DNA of 64,000 nucleotides. Origin: Pontederia crassipes. Taxonomy: Eukaryota > Streptophyta > Magnoliopsida > Commelinales > Pontederiaceae. The stretch spans positions 248,001 to 312,000 of the forward strand of contig JAUKPH010000018.1 in assembly GCA_030549335.1 (NCBI GenBank), written 5' to 3'. A program made the position numbers and the translations under genes. The notes below the pieces were generated by a model. The model saw only the letters and a list, made by a program, of their open reading frames with translations, searched no databases and was not told the DNA's origin. Shown here piece by piece: positions 25,016 through 37,250 of the stretch. Numbering within the stretch: position 1 is the stretch's first letter; each line of letters starts with the position of its first letter.

Positions 25016-26239
25016 ATAAAACAAAGAACTAGACGAAGTGTCATATTTTGTCACTTATTATTGTTAGATTTGTTACTGTAACTGACATGGGTTGTAATAA
25101 AGGGAGTAAAGTATTGTAACTAACCAATATTGGGTTATGCAATTCTATGCTCAACAACTTTGTTATCTACTTATTTATTGTTAATGTGTTTACTTAGTTA
25201 TCGAATGTATTAATTTTGAATGTATGCACTTATGAATGTATTTAATCTAAAAATATTTACTTTGAATGTGTTTACTTTGAAAGTGAGAACTAAATTTCAA
25301 GATCGATAAATAATTTATAATAAGTGAATACAAAATGCCATAATGATAACTGATGTCATATACATTTCTGCATATAACACTTTCATGATTACAGAAGAAG
25401 TTTCAAAAAATGGACCATTACATATCCCAAGTTAACCAATTAAGGGTCTGTTTGGGTGAGTACAAAATGTAATGTAATTATTGAATTATATTAAAAATGC
25501 ACTTAAATTACTAAAGACAAGTGCACGACAAAAGGTGGATCAATAGACAGACAAACTTTTACATCTCATTTTGCATGGTTAACACGCGGATTATTTATAA
25601 AATATTGGGTGAAAAGGATGTAACTCACTTGGCACATGCCTCTTGCAATAGTTTATCTTTTAACTTTAGCTGATGAAATGAATTCATTTTCAACACATAG
25701 ACATGAAGAAGCCTACAAAATGATATATGTCACTAAGCATATATTTCTATAATAAATTAAAATTAATTAATCTATCATAAAAGGATACCATACACTATTT
25801 CTTGATTTTTTTTTGTATTAGAAACATTATTGATTTTTCTCGTCTTTTTCACTAGTAGTTGCATCTTATCAATAGCACAAACAACACAAACAACTAAGAT
25901 CAATATCACAAATAACTGAAATTAAGTAAAAATCAATCGTAGATGTAGTATCGTTTTTCCTTCATCACTATTTTTCTTAGGCTTCTTACAAGTTTGAATA
26001 TTATGGTCTTTCTCCTTGCAATTCCTGTTAAGATTTTTAAAGACCTCATGCACTACTCGTGTGGTCCTCATCGGTTCATCTCGTGCCCTTTTTCTTTGCT
26101 TCTTGGGTCGACTTGATCTTTTTAAAATAATAGGTTGTTGAAATGATTCTTGTTTAATGTGTTCTCATTGTGTTTCATTTGGATTAGAATGTATAATATT
26201 AAAATATGTCATCTTATACTTTTCGATAAAGTATGACGG
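25016..26239. other. AT-rich spacer left of the MULE remains
   Basis: No recognisable gene. It may contain the 3' end of the Mutator-like element, but no terminal inverted repeat could be paired. Confidence 0.4.
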
Positions 26240-27840
26240 ATGCACAAAATCTTCAACACAAACTCCTATTAGTAATAATGGTTGCACAAGCATGTTCACA
26301 TAGAATTACTATTATGTCCAATACCCTAAAAGAGTAGCTCTTTGTTTCTAGATGCATAATAAAATTCCTTCTACCAATCAATACTCCATATTTTCCTTCA
26401 CATGAACCCAATACTTCATGTCGTGTTCCTTTCATCCTCAAGCAACTTCATAATTCTTGGGCATATTTAAGTATAGAGTCTTAGACAATCCTTTTTTCAT
26501 TATGTCTTATCATTAGTTGTCGACTTTTTGTTTCAAACATTGTGAGAATAATTTTTGTGCTTATTAAATGATTCAAAAATTTTATTAAATATCAAATCAT
26601 ATTTTGACATTTCACCAAAATATGCTCTAGACCAATTTTAAGATTGCTCCTTCATGAAGTAATCATAAGTTTGGGAATCCAAATTTCTTATAGTGTCCAT
26701 TGCCTCTTTCCACTCCTCTTTAGTATATGCACCAACATCTCATCACAATCAACTTCAACTCCTTACTTTTAAATTTTGCTTTAAAGTTAGAGCATAGGTG
26801 TTCACACGGACATTAACTTTACAAAGGTTTCTATTAGTCCCTATTAAAAGTATAATTTATAAGTGAATTAAAACATGTGAAGTAACATTAATTAAAATAG
26901 TAACAACATTATTATACCTTTTGTCAATTAGATATAAAAATTCATCCCATCTCCTCACGACTTCCAATTGCCTTAATACGATGCCCAAGGAATCGTGTCC
27001 AAGTTTCCTTACACTCAACTTCTATCACTGATATAGCTATAGGGAACATTTGATCACTAATCAAGTGATTACCATATGCTCCTTTTAAATGGCAAGCATC
27101 CAAACTAATAACTAGTCGACATCCACCCACAAAACATTTATTTGGGTAGTAAAACTAACAAATACCCTTTGAAAATATGAAGAGCATTCAAGAAAATTTC
27201 TATATACATGGATCTTCCCATGCTTCCATAATTGTGCTTTACAATTTGTGCACAATAGTCTCTTCTTTTTGAAATTGTTACTGGTGAATTCCCTCAATTA
27301 ATTCTATTGTCTTGGCCCTTGCTCTATACACTTACTTGTTAGCCATAAGCAAGTCTTCTTCTCTTCTTATTGTTTTTCTTGTGGAGTTAACTTTCCATGA
27401 AGGATCATCTATAAACTTATTTAAAAACTATTTAGCAATCAATGTAGAATTGACATTTCTCACATTGTATTTTCTTGGATGCACCGTGTATTTTTTAAGG
27501 CTATTGATTTGAAATCTTGTGGTTCCATGCAATAAATAGGCATCAATCCTTCAAAAGCATCCATTATCAACACAAATTTCAACCTTTTTTCATTATTTTG
27601 TAGTAAAATTCATAACCCAATTTTCAACTATTTGTCTTTAGTGCTAATCTAAAGATTGTTACATTTGCAAATATCATTCCCAACTTTAGTATGTGATTTC
27701 TCATATCGCTTAATTAAAGATGTGGACATACCATTTTCTTCCAACTTGTTTCCACAATTGTCATTACCCTCATCATCGACAACTTCCTCCATGTTTTCAC
27801 CTGCACCTAAATCATTAGTTGTATTACACTCTTCGGCCAT
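26240..27840 (-). mobile_element. Mutator-like element (MULE) transposase remains
   Basis: Minus-strand pieces in the correct order for a MURA-type transposase: an acidic N-terminal stretch (27649-27840, EEVVDDEGNDNCGNKLEENG); the run FQRVFVSFTTQIN near 27150; the catalytic-core entry GCRLVISLDACHLKGAYGNH followed by MFPIAISVIEVECKETWTRF (26942-27130); and a decayed SWIM-type zinc finger near 26270-26440 (ILCEHACATI retained, first cysteines replaced by Y and F). The core block is shifted out of frame against the piece before it, and the pieces are separated by stops, so the element is dead. The terminal inverted repeats were not identified. Confidence 0.75.
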
Positions 27841-29289
27841 ATTAGAATTTTCGCCTCCATTTTTAGTGTCTCAAGAATTAGGATTAACACTTATTTCAGT
27901 ATTTGTTGTAGATTTTCTAAGACTTTTATTAGGATTTTTGTGCACATTTTCTAACATATATATCAATATTTTCAACACATTTTCTAACACCTATATGAAA
28001 ATCCTTCGACAAATCATTTGGTTGAAGTACAATAAGTTAATGTCTTAGTGACAATTTCTCATAGCACATGGAGGATATGTCACTTTCTAATGATACAACC
28101 TCAACATTAGTTTCAACATAAATTGAAATTGTTTTGTTATCACCACCATAACTTACAAACACATCATTATTACTTTTAATTTGAATCCAATATTATGCAT
28201 TTGGTAACATGCAGACATTCAATAATAATTCAAAAGTTTTTTGTCATGTCAATAATCTCAAAGTATGACATGGTATCTGGATCTACATTTTCAAACTATG
28301 CAACTTTTCCATCTTGGTATGAACTTTTCTACCCATTAATGAAATGTCCACTATAGTGCATCCCCAACATGTAATATTTCATTCATGTATTATGCAATTG
28401 CATTACAATAGGACATGTATGTGTGCGTACATAGAACAAAAAAACATGTATGTGCGGATATATAGCACAATAAAAAATATGTATGCACAATCAGTCCATA
28501 GCACATAATATGTCAGACGAAGTGGGGTCCATGCCACAACTAAATCATTTAACATTAAACACTAAAAAGATTGCAACTTATCAATCAATATACATATAAG
28601 TGAGGTGAAGTGAGGGACCAAAGCACAATCAAACACTTACCACAACAGTAAAAAGTAGTGCAAAAGGAGAAAAGGAAGAAAAGTGCATGCAAAAAACATT
28701 AATTGCACCAAAAGTCACAAAAGCAAAAAAAAAACATGCAAAACAACTTGTACAAACCAAACCACAAAAATGGAGAAGATCGTTTAGAATAAGCTCGGTC
28801 AAAAAAGTACCTTAAGGGTCAGAGTTGGGCAGAGAAAATTAGGTCGTACTCGGTCGAAGAAAAATGTTGGATGAAAAGGTCAACACAGAGAAGAGCGTGC
28901 ATAAAGATCATTGTCAGAGAAAATGTAGGAGCTTTGACAACAAGCTAGAGATTGTGAAACTTAGGGTTCCATATTTTTGTCGTAGTTGAAAAAGAAATTT
29001 GGAGATTATCGGAGGCAGAAGAGATGCATTTTGGATCTCTTAGAGGGGAGACACCATAGTCTTTTGACATATGAGAAAAAGTAAAAATAACAAAAATGTT
29101 AAGAGAATAATATGAAATTGAGTAAAATTTAAGAATATTGTAAGGTGAATTCATACGTTAGGGTTACATACGAAAAATTATGATAGTTTAGTGAAGATTT
29201 AAGAAAATAATCATTTTATTTATTCTAAGATTATATAAGTAATGTAATGTAAAAAAAACTAGAGTCCATGACTGTGGAAGCCTGCATTG
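27841..29289. other. Spacer, probably including the 5' part of the MULE
   Basis: AT-rich. A purine-rich tract (28640-28760) and no open frame resembling a known protein. The right limit is where similarity to the ERD7 downstream region begins. Confidence 0.4.
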
Positions 29290-31852
29290 TTGGACTATAA
29301 TCACATTGTTATTGTGAAAAAATAACCTTTATCTTATCATAAATAACGACAATAACACTTACTATTCAAATGCTAAAATTGCACTTGTGCGAAATCACAA
29401 TTTGTAAAAATATGATAACAAAGTTGGGATCACTTTGAATTTGATAAGAAAAAAATTAACCCAAAAATGTGGGAATAACAAGTAACCAGCAGCCATACGG
29501 AAAGAAAGGTGCCCTTGAAGAGCATACAGAATTGACAAGCATTTTCATCCATGATTCTTCGTTCGCTACACAATTTTGCAGAACCATTCATATTTTCGAT
29601 CTCCTACTTGGCATTAGCTTTTATTTTTGCAACTGCATCTTTTACAAATGAGTTTCCTAATGTCTGATCATTAGGGGCACTCTCCCGATCAAGACCTTTC
29701 CTACTTTTGGACGCAGTTCTGGTAGCTTGATCGATAGCACCAAGGCCATGGATTGTGGCCTCAAATGTTTGGTAACCATATCTTCACATTAGAAAATAAA
29801 TAAATGTTGGAATTTAAATATTTGGTCTCATATACTATGAAGATCAACATTGTAACAAGGAAACGAAAAGAGGATGAGGTTGCATTTAGGAAAGTTAAAA
29901 GTTTCGTAGAAAAAAAACAAAGATGATGTGATGCAAAGGTCTTTTCTAGGCAGGAGGTATTGATTGGTTTCAAGAAAAAAAAAAGTAGCCTTATAATTAT
30001 AGAATCTGAAAAGAAAAATAACTCAAAAACATTATTACCAAATGTCTACTCTTTAAAAAAAGCAAGTAATCATTTTTTTAAGAAACCCTAAATGCATCTT
30101 TTCAATCTCTTGAAAATCAAGAATGCAATTAAAAAAATAAATTATGAACTTTTAATTAAGGGAATGGAGTTGGAAAATAAAAACATAGAACAACTTCCCT
30201 AGGTATCATTTCAAGTAACTTTTTGCCTCCTTTGGACATTACAACTCAACTTGGAAAATACCCAAGCACCATGGTAACACGGGACACAATTCCATTTGCT
30301 ATCTTCTGTGGCATTTTAGTGATCTTTCGCACCCTGTAAATCACTAAGGGTATATTTCGATGGAGGATTTAGAAAGGATGTGTTAGGTTTAATTAGAATG
30401 GGGTGGCTTTAAAAATTCTACGCCTTATTTGGATACAACTTTTATTAATTTAAAATTAAAGCCTCCAAATTAGTGATTTTGTAAGGGTTAAAAATAATTA
30501 TCTCCATTCTATCCTTGTTTCTTCTCAACCAAATAAAAGAACAAAATTTTCTTAAAAATAATAAAGACGTTTACCATTTGATCTTCTCTAACCCATATGT
30601 TATTTTTTATATTCAAATAAAGAGTGGATTAAATTAACCCAACATATCCCATTAATTGATATCCAAACATAATTTAATAAACACTCATCACACTCAACTT
30701 TACCAACCCTCACTACACTACCCTAACCTCATCCCTCTTCTCTTAAATTACCAACAAAGCCTAACAATTCATCATAACAGAAATAATGGCTCAAATGCCA
30801 AACAATGAGATGGATATATCATTGCAAACAAGTTTTCATCAAGGTATTCTCATGAAATACATATATACTAATACAAATGCGGGAATTGTGTGAAAAGCAA
30901 AACAGTGAGAAAAATAAATCATTGCAGCACTTTGCTGGTGGGGGACCAACCTTGCAACCAAACTAAAATGTTGCATCTAAAATTAACTAGTAATTTCAAG
31001 AACATCTAATAGAAAAAATCCATTTGTAAACCTTAAAATGAAAATCAAAAGCAATTTGTCTTCACATGAAACATTCAAGAAGGGAATAACAATTGATCTG
31101 TGGTAGCCAAAGTTTGACATATAAGTTACATGATGATTTAGCAACTAATGATCCAATCAAAAGATGAAAAGCAATACTTAGTATAATAATTTTTCCAAGT
31201 GTTCATTTCACTCGCAAAGAATAAACAATCCAGCAAAACATGTAACGTTGTGCATTCTTGTGAATTTTTATATTGCATTTTTTATATATATAGGTAGTTG
31301 GTCATCAACAACAAATGCGACTTTCAAAGAAGAACCACATGATTGCTTCTTGCGAAAACATCATTTTTCTTGTCCAAGCACAATGATTGTTTTCATAGCA
31401 CAGCAACATTCACACTTAATCAACAAACCAAGTCAAGATAAATGTACACAAGTATCAAGATCAAAGAGTCATTTCAACTACACATTTTTATACCGTAAGT
31501 GCATCCTTAGGAATTTGTTTTACATTTAATTAAGCTTAATGTAAATGGTTTTCTTAATGTATGTTCTAGATAGTCACAAGATAATGCATTTTACTATAAT
31601 TAATTTGAAACGAATTATCATAAATCATCTTCACAAAAAAGGGAATGCAAAACGGACTACATAAAGAAACTTGCAAAAATATCAAGGAAAACCAACATTA
31701 TTCACCTCTTGATTCTCCTTAGAGTCTTGGGGCTAACCTCTGATGTAAATGTACACAAGCATCAATTGCCATGACTGCGCACACGTTCACGTTAGGCATC
31801 GGAGCCATCAGCAAGCAGCCGATATGTTCTCCATCATCTCCTTCATCCCGTC

Positions 31853-33090
31853 TGTTGGATCTAAGTTTTAATGATGTATAAAATTATATTTTAATGATAC
31901 AAATCTTAAAAGATTAAAGTTAAAATGCTGAAAAAGTTTAAAGAAAAAAGTGATAACTTTATGCACTACACTTTGATTAAATAATTAATTATGATCATAT
32001 TAGATTTTGGATTAGTCATAAATATCATTGTAGAGATTTCTGTTAACTTTTCATAGAATAAAAAATCACCTCATTTGAATAACTGTGCAAAAAATTATGC
32101 TTAAAATAGTGCAGGGCGGTCGAGCTGCCGGTTGGAAAACAGGTCGATCGGTCTAGAATAACGGTCAACCGGTCCAGAACACAGGTCGACCGGTCCAGAA
32201 CACAGGTCGACCGGTCCAAAATATCGATCAACCGGTCCAGAACACAGGTCGACCGGTCAGTGGAGAAAATGCCCAATTTTACCAAGCAGAATGTCGAGAT
32301 TGTACTGGTCGACCGGTCCAGGACACAGGTCGATCGGATTGTGCAGAATTCGCCAACGGTCACATTTTTCATAAAAGAAAGTGTTCTGGTCGACCGGTTC
32401 ATATTTGCGTCGATCGATCTCCGAGTCAAATAAACAGTAACGATCAAATTTGGAGAAAAGTGTGAAATAATTTTTGGATGACTTTCTCACTTGCAGAAGC
32501 CTATAAAAGGAGTGTCAAAGCCAGAAAAAAGTGCTCTCATCCAAGTCTTGAAGAAAAACTTCAAGTTAACAAAAGAAAACATTCTTCTTGAAGTTTTCAT
32601 TTTTAGTTTTCTTTCTCTCTTATTCTCTTGTGAGCTTAGTTTTATAAAAGAGAGAAATACTTTTGTTCAGAAAAATTAGAGAGAGCTCCTGTGTAAAAGA
32701 GATTCTAAATCTTACATCTTGAGCGAGAGAAATGGATTAGCTTCATAGAAGAAGAGGTTGCCTTACCTCTCGAAGCGGAGAAAAGACGGTGGTGTAAAAG
32801 GCTTTCTTCCTTGTCTCATTTGGAATAAAGAAAATGTTAGTAAAATTTCCAACGGTCTCGAGGTCAAAAGTCGGAGCGGGGACGTAAGTCAAGGTGTGGC
32901 CGAACCTCGTCAACAACGACTGTGTCTTTGTGTTTGATTTTCTCTCTCTCCCCCCATTTATATTGTGTATATAATCTGAATTGCAAAGGTTTTAAGAATC
33001 TATGCTTCCGCTACGAATTTTGTGAAATCGATATTTTTGTTTAAACACCAATTCACTCTCCCCCCTCTTGTTGCTCTTTGAGATCCTACA
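31853..33090 (+). repeat. 5' LTR of the gag-only copia-type element
   Basis: About 1,238 bp. It contains an array of GGTCGACCGGTCCAGAACAC-like units at 32110-32410, then a TATA-like CTATAAAAGG near 32502, and ends at CCTACA. Pairs with the 3' LTR at 35405-36620. Confidence 0.9.
32110..32410. repeat. Array of ~20-bp GGTCGACCGGTCCAGAACACA units in the LTR
   Basis: Around nine units, several adjacent and nearly identical (32160-32260), others spaced by 20-60 bp. The core GGTCGACC is a palindrome with two CpG-bearing half sites. It sits about 90-390 bp before the LTR TATA-like motif. Confidence 0.85.
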
Positions 33091-33220
33091 ATTGGTACCA
33101 GAGCGGGTTGCTCTTGTTTTGAATTTTTGAATCATCTTGTTTTCTTATCTAATTATCTTTAGATCTAATTGTTTTAAGATTCAATCATCTTGCTTTCATA
33201 TTTAACAATCTTCAAAAGTC

Positions 33221-34745
33221 ATGGCATCAAGTAAATTTGGTTTTGCCGAAGGACAATCAATTAGTCGTCCTCCCCTTTTAAATGCATCAAATTTTCAATA
33301 TTGGAAAATTAAAATTCAAGCATACATTTGTTCTATTGATATCGACATGTGGGACATAGTTGAAAAAGGTTATTATTTTCATGAAAAGTTACCTACTGGT
33401 TCTAAAGAAAAAGAAAAGATTTTTTCAAAACTTGATTGGAAAGCAAAAAATATTTTTTATTGTGCTTTGAATTCAACGGAGTTTAATCGGATTTCAAGTT
33501 GTGAAACTGCAATCGAGATTTGGGAAAAACTCATCACCACTTATGAAGAAATCGACAAAGTTAAAGAATCTAAATTAAATATTTTAAATCATCAATATGA
33601 TTCTTTCAAGATGCATAAAAATGAGTCTATAAATGATATGGTTGCTCGATTTAATGATATTTTGAATGGCTTAGCCTCCTTGGGCGAGCCAAGATCTAAT
33701 CCCCAAAAAGTGAAAAAAATTCTCAGGTCTCTTTCCTCAAGATGGCATACAAAGAGGACCGTGATCGAAAAAAAGATTTGAACAAATTGGATGTCGATGA
33801 TCTAATTGATTCACTTCTAACCTATGAGATCTCAATACAAGAAGATCAAGAAGAAAAAACCTCCAAGAAGAAAACATTGGCATTAAAGGCAAATGCAAAT
33901 GAAGAGGACTCAAGTGAAGAAGTGGACGAAAAGAGACTCGTCCGCTATATAAGAAAACTAAATAAGTATCTCAAGTTGGTGAAGAAGAAAAAAAATAATG
34001 AGAAGCCTACCTGAATATCAAACAAAAATCACAAAAAAAAAGACATCTCGAAAGGGTAAGAAGAAAAAGTATGAATAGTCATGTGAAACAAGTGACTCAT
34101 CAAGCTCTTCCAGTGATGAAGCATACTTATGCTTAATGGCACACGACGATGATGTAACATCTAATCCTTCAAATAATGACTCATCAAGTTCTTTCGAAGA
34201 AAATCATTCTTTAGATGTAAATAAAGAACTATTCTCTCTTATAAAACGATATTTTTCAATTAAAGAGGAAAATGAAAAATTAATATGTGAAATTGAAAAA
34301 TTAAAAGAAGAAAATTATATATGTTTTATGGAAAATAAAAATCTTAAAAATGAAATTGAAACTTTGAAAATTACACATGCATATGAAATCTTAAAAATGA
34401 AATTGAAACTTTGAAAATGAAATCTTAAAAACTAGCATGTTCATTAGAAAAAATAAAACAAGAAAACACCCTTTTGAAAAATACACAAAATAAGACTATT
34501 TTTCAACTAACAAAAAATAATCTTATGAGTTATTTTGGACATAAAAACTCTTATTGGAAATCCAATCATTCCTATGATAGAAAATCACATATTACATATT
34601 TTACATGCGGATTTCATGGCCATTATTTTTATCAATGCAAAATAAGAAAATTATCACCACATGCACATGGCATGATTTGGGTTCCGAAAGGAACATTATC
34701 TAATAAAATCGGACCCAAAAAAATTTGGATACCAAAAGTTATTTG
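33221..34745 (+). pseudogene. Gag region of the copia-type element
   Basis: The first part has the N-terminal signature of plant copia gag (LLNASNFQYWKIKIQAYI, then MWDIVEKGY) and the UBN2-type core (IWEKLITTYE, NDMVARFNDILNGL). A lysine-rich middle and a coiled-coil part follow. Near the end is a zinc-knuckle-like CGFHGHYFYQC and a WVPKG stretch that in full elements precedes the protease. It is a fossil with several interruptions. Confidence 0.85.
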
Positions 34746-35404
34746 ATTACTTTTTCAGATGTGCCTCACATGCAAAGGACACATGGAATTGAAAATGTGA
34801 AAGCACAAAGGTTATGGTAAAAGTATCATCTATTTTTTTTATGTCACTCAAAAATTCAAAACTACTATTTTCTCAAAAAAAAAGGAGGAACGTATAAATG
34901 AAAATTGATAATAGTGATAAGGGAAGCATGATTAAAATTTATTTTAACATATCATGGACATTATTGTTGAATCAAAGTTTTATGTCATATTTTGATTCTT
35001 AATATTTTTTTTTACTTTCATAAATTAGTTTTCATTATAAAATAACCATAAATTTAGAGGGAGTTATCATTCAAAACTTGTAATACTCTACATGTCCATT
35101 ATATGACAAAAGGGGGAAGAATAATTTTTTTGAAAAATTGACTAAGGGGGAGTTACATATAGTTTCTTATATGCTTCACATATAAATTAGTCTTTTTAAT
35201 AAAATAAAAGGGGGAGAAATATGATCTGAATATTACTTTATATGAAGAGATCCTTATAATTTATACTTATGTGAATATCTATCATTGTATAGAAAGTTAA
35301 GTGTTAGGGGGAGTAAAATTAATTTTACAACTTATTTTATAACTTTTTCGCAACTGATACATTTTTCATATTTCTCGGTTTGTCTTCATCAAAAAGGGGG
35401 AGAT

Positions 35405-36620
35405 TGTTGGATTTAAATTTTAATGATGCATAAAATTATATTTTGATGATACAAATCTCGAAAGATTAAAGTTAAAATGCTGAAAAAATTTAAGGAAAAA
35501 GGGATAATTTTATGCACTACACTTTGATTAAATAATTAACTATGATCCTATTAAATTTTGAATTAGTCATAAATATCATTGTAGAGAATTCTGTTAGCTT
35601 TTCACAAAATAAAAAATCACCTCATTTGGATAACTGTGCAAAAAGTTATACTTAAAATAGTGCAGGACGGTCGAGCTGCCGGCTGGAAAATAGGTCGACT
35701 GATCCAGAATATCGGTCAACCGGTCCAGAACACAGGTCGACCGGTACAAAATATCGGTCCAGAATACAGGTCGATCGATCAGCGTAAAAATGTCCATTTC
35801 ATCAAGCAGAATGTCAAAACTGTACCGGTCGACCGGTCCAGGACACAGGTCGATCGGACTGTGCAGAATTCGTCAACGGTGACATTTTTCATAAAAGAAA
35901 GTGTACCGGTCGACCAGTCCATATTTGCGGTCGATCGATCTCCGAGTCAAATGAATAGTAACGGTCAAATTTAAAGGAGAAAGGTGTGGAATGATTTTTG
36001 GACGACTTTCTCACTTGCAGAAATTTATAAAAGGAGTGTCAAAGCCAGAAGGAAGTGCACTCATCTAAGCCTTGAAGAAAAACTTCAAGTTATCAAAAGA
36101 ATACATTATTCTTGAAGTTTTTATTTTTAATTTTCTTTCTTTCTCTCTTCTTCTCTTGTGAACTTAGTTTTGTAAAAGAGAGGAACACTTTTGTTCAGAA
36201 AAATTAGAGAGAGCTCATGTGTAAAAGAAGTTCTAAATCTTACCTTTTGAGCGAGAGAAATGAATTAGCTTCCTACGATGAGAGGTTGTCTTGCCTCTCG
36301 AAGCGAAGAAAAGACGGTGGTGTAAATGACTTTCTTCCTTGTCCCATTTGGAACAAAAAAAGTGCTAGTGGAATCTCCGCGGTCTCGAGGTCGAGAAGTC
36401 GGAGCGGGACGTAAGTCAAGGTGTGATCGAACCTCGTTAACAATCACCGTGTCTTCGTATTTGATTTTCTCTCTCCCCCGTTCATATTGTGTTTATAATT
36501 TGAATTACAAAAGTTTTAAGAATCGATTTTATGCTTCCACTACAAATTTTGTGAAATCAATATTTTTAATTAAACACTAATTCACCCTCTCCCCTTCTTA
36601 ATGTCCTTTGAGATCCTACA
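35405..36620 (+). repeat. 3' LTR of the gag-only copia-type element
   Basis: About 1,216 bp, colinear with the 5' LTR and preceded by a polypurine tract. The GGTCGACC array (35665-35945) has fewer units than in the 5' LTR, so the array length changed after insertion or during reverse transcription. Confidence 0.9.
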
Positions 36621-36639
36621 CCGCCCTCCATCACTTCCA

Positions 36640-36770
36640 CCGCTGAGTTACCTCTCCACCAATCCTCCGAGCACCACCCACCTCCTGCACCAATGGCCTA
36701 CCCACATGGGTTCCATGGTACCAGTGGCCGACCCAAATGGGTGTCCATGGTACTAGTGGCCTATCCACCG
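36640..36770. repeat. Short tandem repeat at the broken end of the ERD7 pseudogene
   Basis: Units of about 30 bp (CCATGGTACCAGTGGCC and CCATGGTACTAGTGGCC) follow each other at about 36690-36770 where the similarity to ERD7 exon 1 ends. Confidence 0.5.
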
Positions 36771-36851
36771 AAAATGTGAATAAAGAACCAATCAGTGCAA
36801 ATGTATTTTCCAATATTAACGTCATGGCCTCACGAGCTCGATCCGGTTGAC

Positions 36852-37250
36852 AACAATATTTTTTGTTATTTTAAAAAGACTTTCTTCATTTTCTTATAAG
36901 ATTTTAAAAGCATCCTTAATTCCTTATGATTAATTGCTAAGCATTTCTTTATTTTTAATATCATTTATCTTTTTATAATATTATAAGTTTAAATTGTTTA
37001 TTTATTCAAAATGGACTAATTATCATTATCAATTTTCTATAGCAACATTTTTTGTTGCTTTTAAAAAAAATTTATTTCTATATGAATTTTAAGGCATCTT
37101 TAATTTCCTTATTATTAGTTGTTAATCATTTCTTTGTCCTTAATATCATTTATTCTTTTATACTGCCATAATTTTTTTATTTTTTATTCTAAATGTCCTA
37201 ATTATTGCTTTATTTTAAATTTTATCATTATCATTTTTTATAGCAACATA
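36852..37250. repeat. Diverged ~195-bp tandem duplication, two copies
   Basis: Both copies contain CAACA.TTTTTTGTT, GCATC.TTAATT, CATTTCTTT and end TTTTCTATAG or TTTTTTATAG before the next CAACAT. Copies at about 36852-37042 and 37043-37245, roughly three quarters alike by eye. Confidence 0.7.

Larger units (their letters stand above)
31853..36620 (+). mobile_element. Non-autonomous Ty1/copia-type LTR retrotransposon with gag only (TR-GAG-like)
   Basis: The parts are: 5' LTR 31853-33090; a primer-binding site TGGTACCAGAGC at 33093 (initiator-Met tRNA type); a gag region at about 33221-34745; a polypurine tract AAAAAGGGGGAGAT ending at 35404; and 3' LTR 35405-36620. LTRs start TGTTGG and end CCTACA. 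The flanking pentamers CCGTC and CCGCC differ by one base, as expected for an ageing target duplication. No protease, integrase, reverse transcriptase or RNase H region is present, so it depends on a partner. LTRs differ at about 9% of sites by eye over the first 280 bases, suggesting an insertion a few million years old. It is broken as a coding element but structurally whole. Confidence 0.9.
29290..36720 (-). pseudogene. Broken second copy of the ERD7-like gene, split by an LTR element
   Basis: The stretch 29290-31852 plus 36621-36720 is collinear with 40075-44370, which holds the intact ERD7-like gene in the same orientation. Exon 4 is recognisable at about 29600-29785, exon 2 at 30190-30338, and the 3' part of exon 1 at 31700-31852 and 36621-36720. 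Exon 3 and about 1.8 kb around it are missing: DNA matching 40950 is joined directly to DNA matching 42730. A further internal part of exon 1 is lost near 31742. The coding parts carry many substitutions and stops. The exon 1 segment is interrupted between 31852 and 36621 by an LTR retrotransposon. The N-terminal half is absent. Introns are as well conserved as exons, which points to a segmental duplication. Confidence 0.85.

Noticed and set aside
25440-29260. GGGTCTGTTTGGG and ACATTACATTAC segments as the terminal inverted repeats of the MULE
   Set aside because: The two segments share a motif in direct, not inverted, orientation, so they do not pair as ends.
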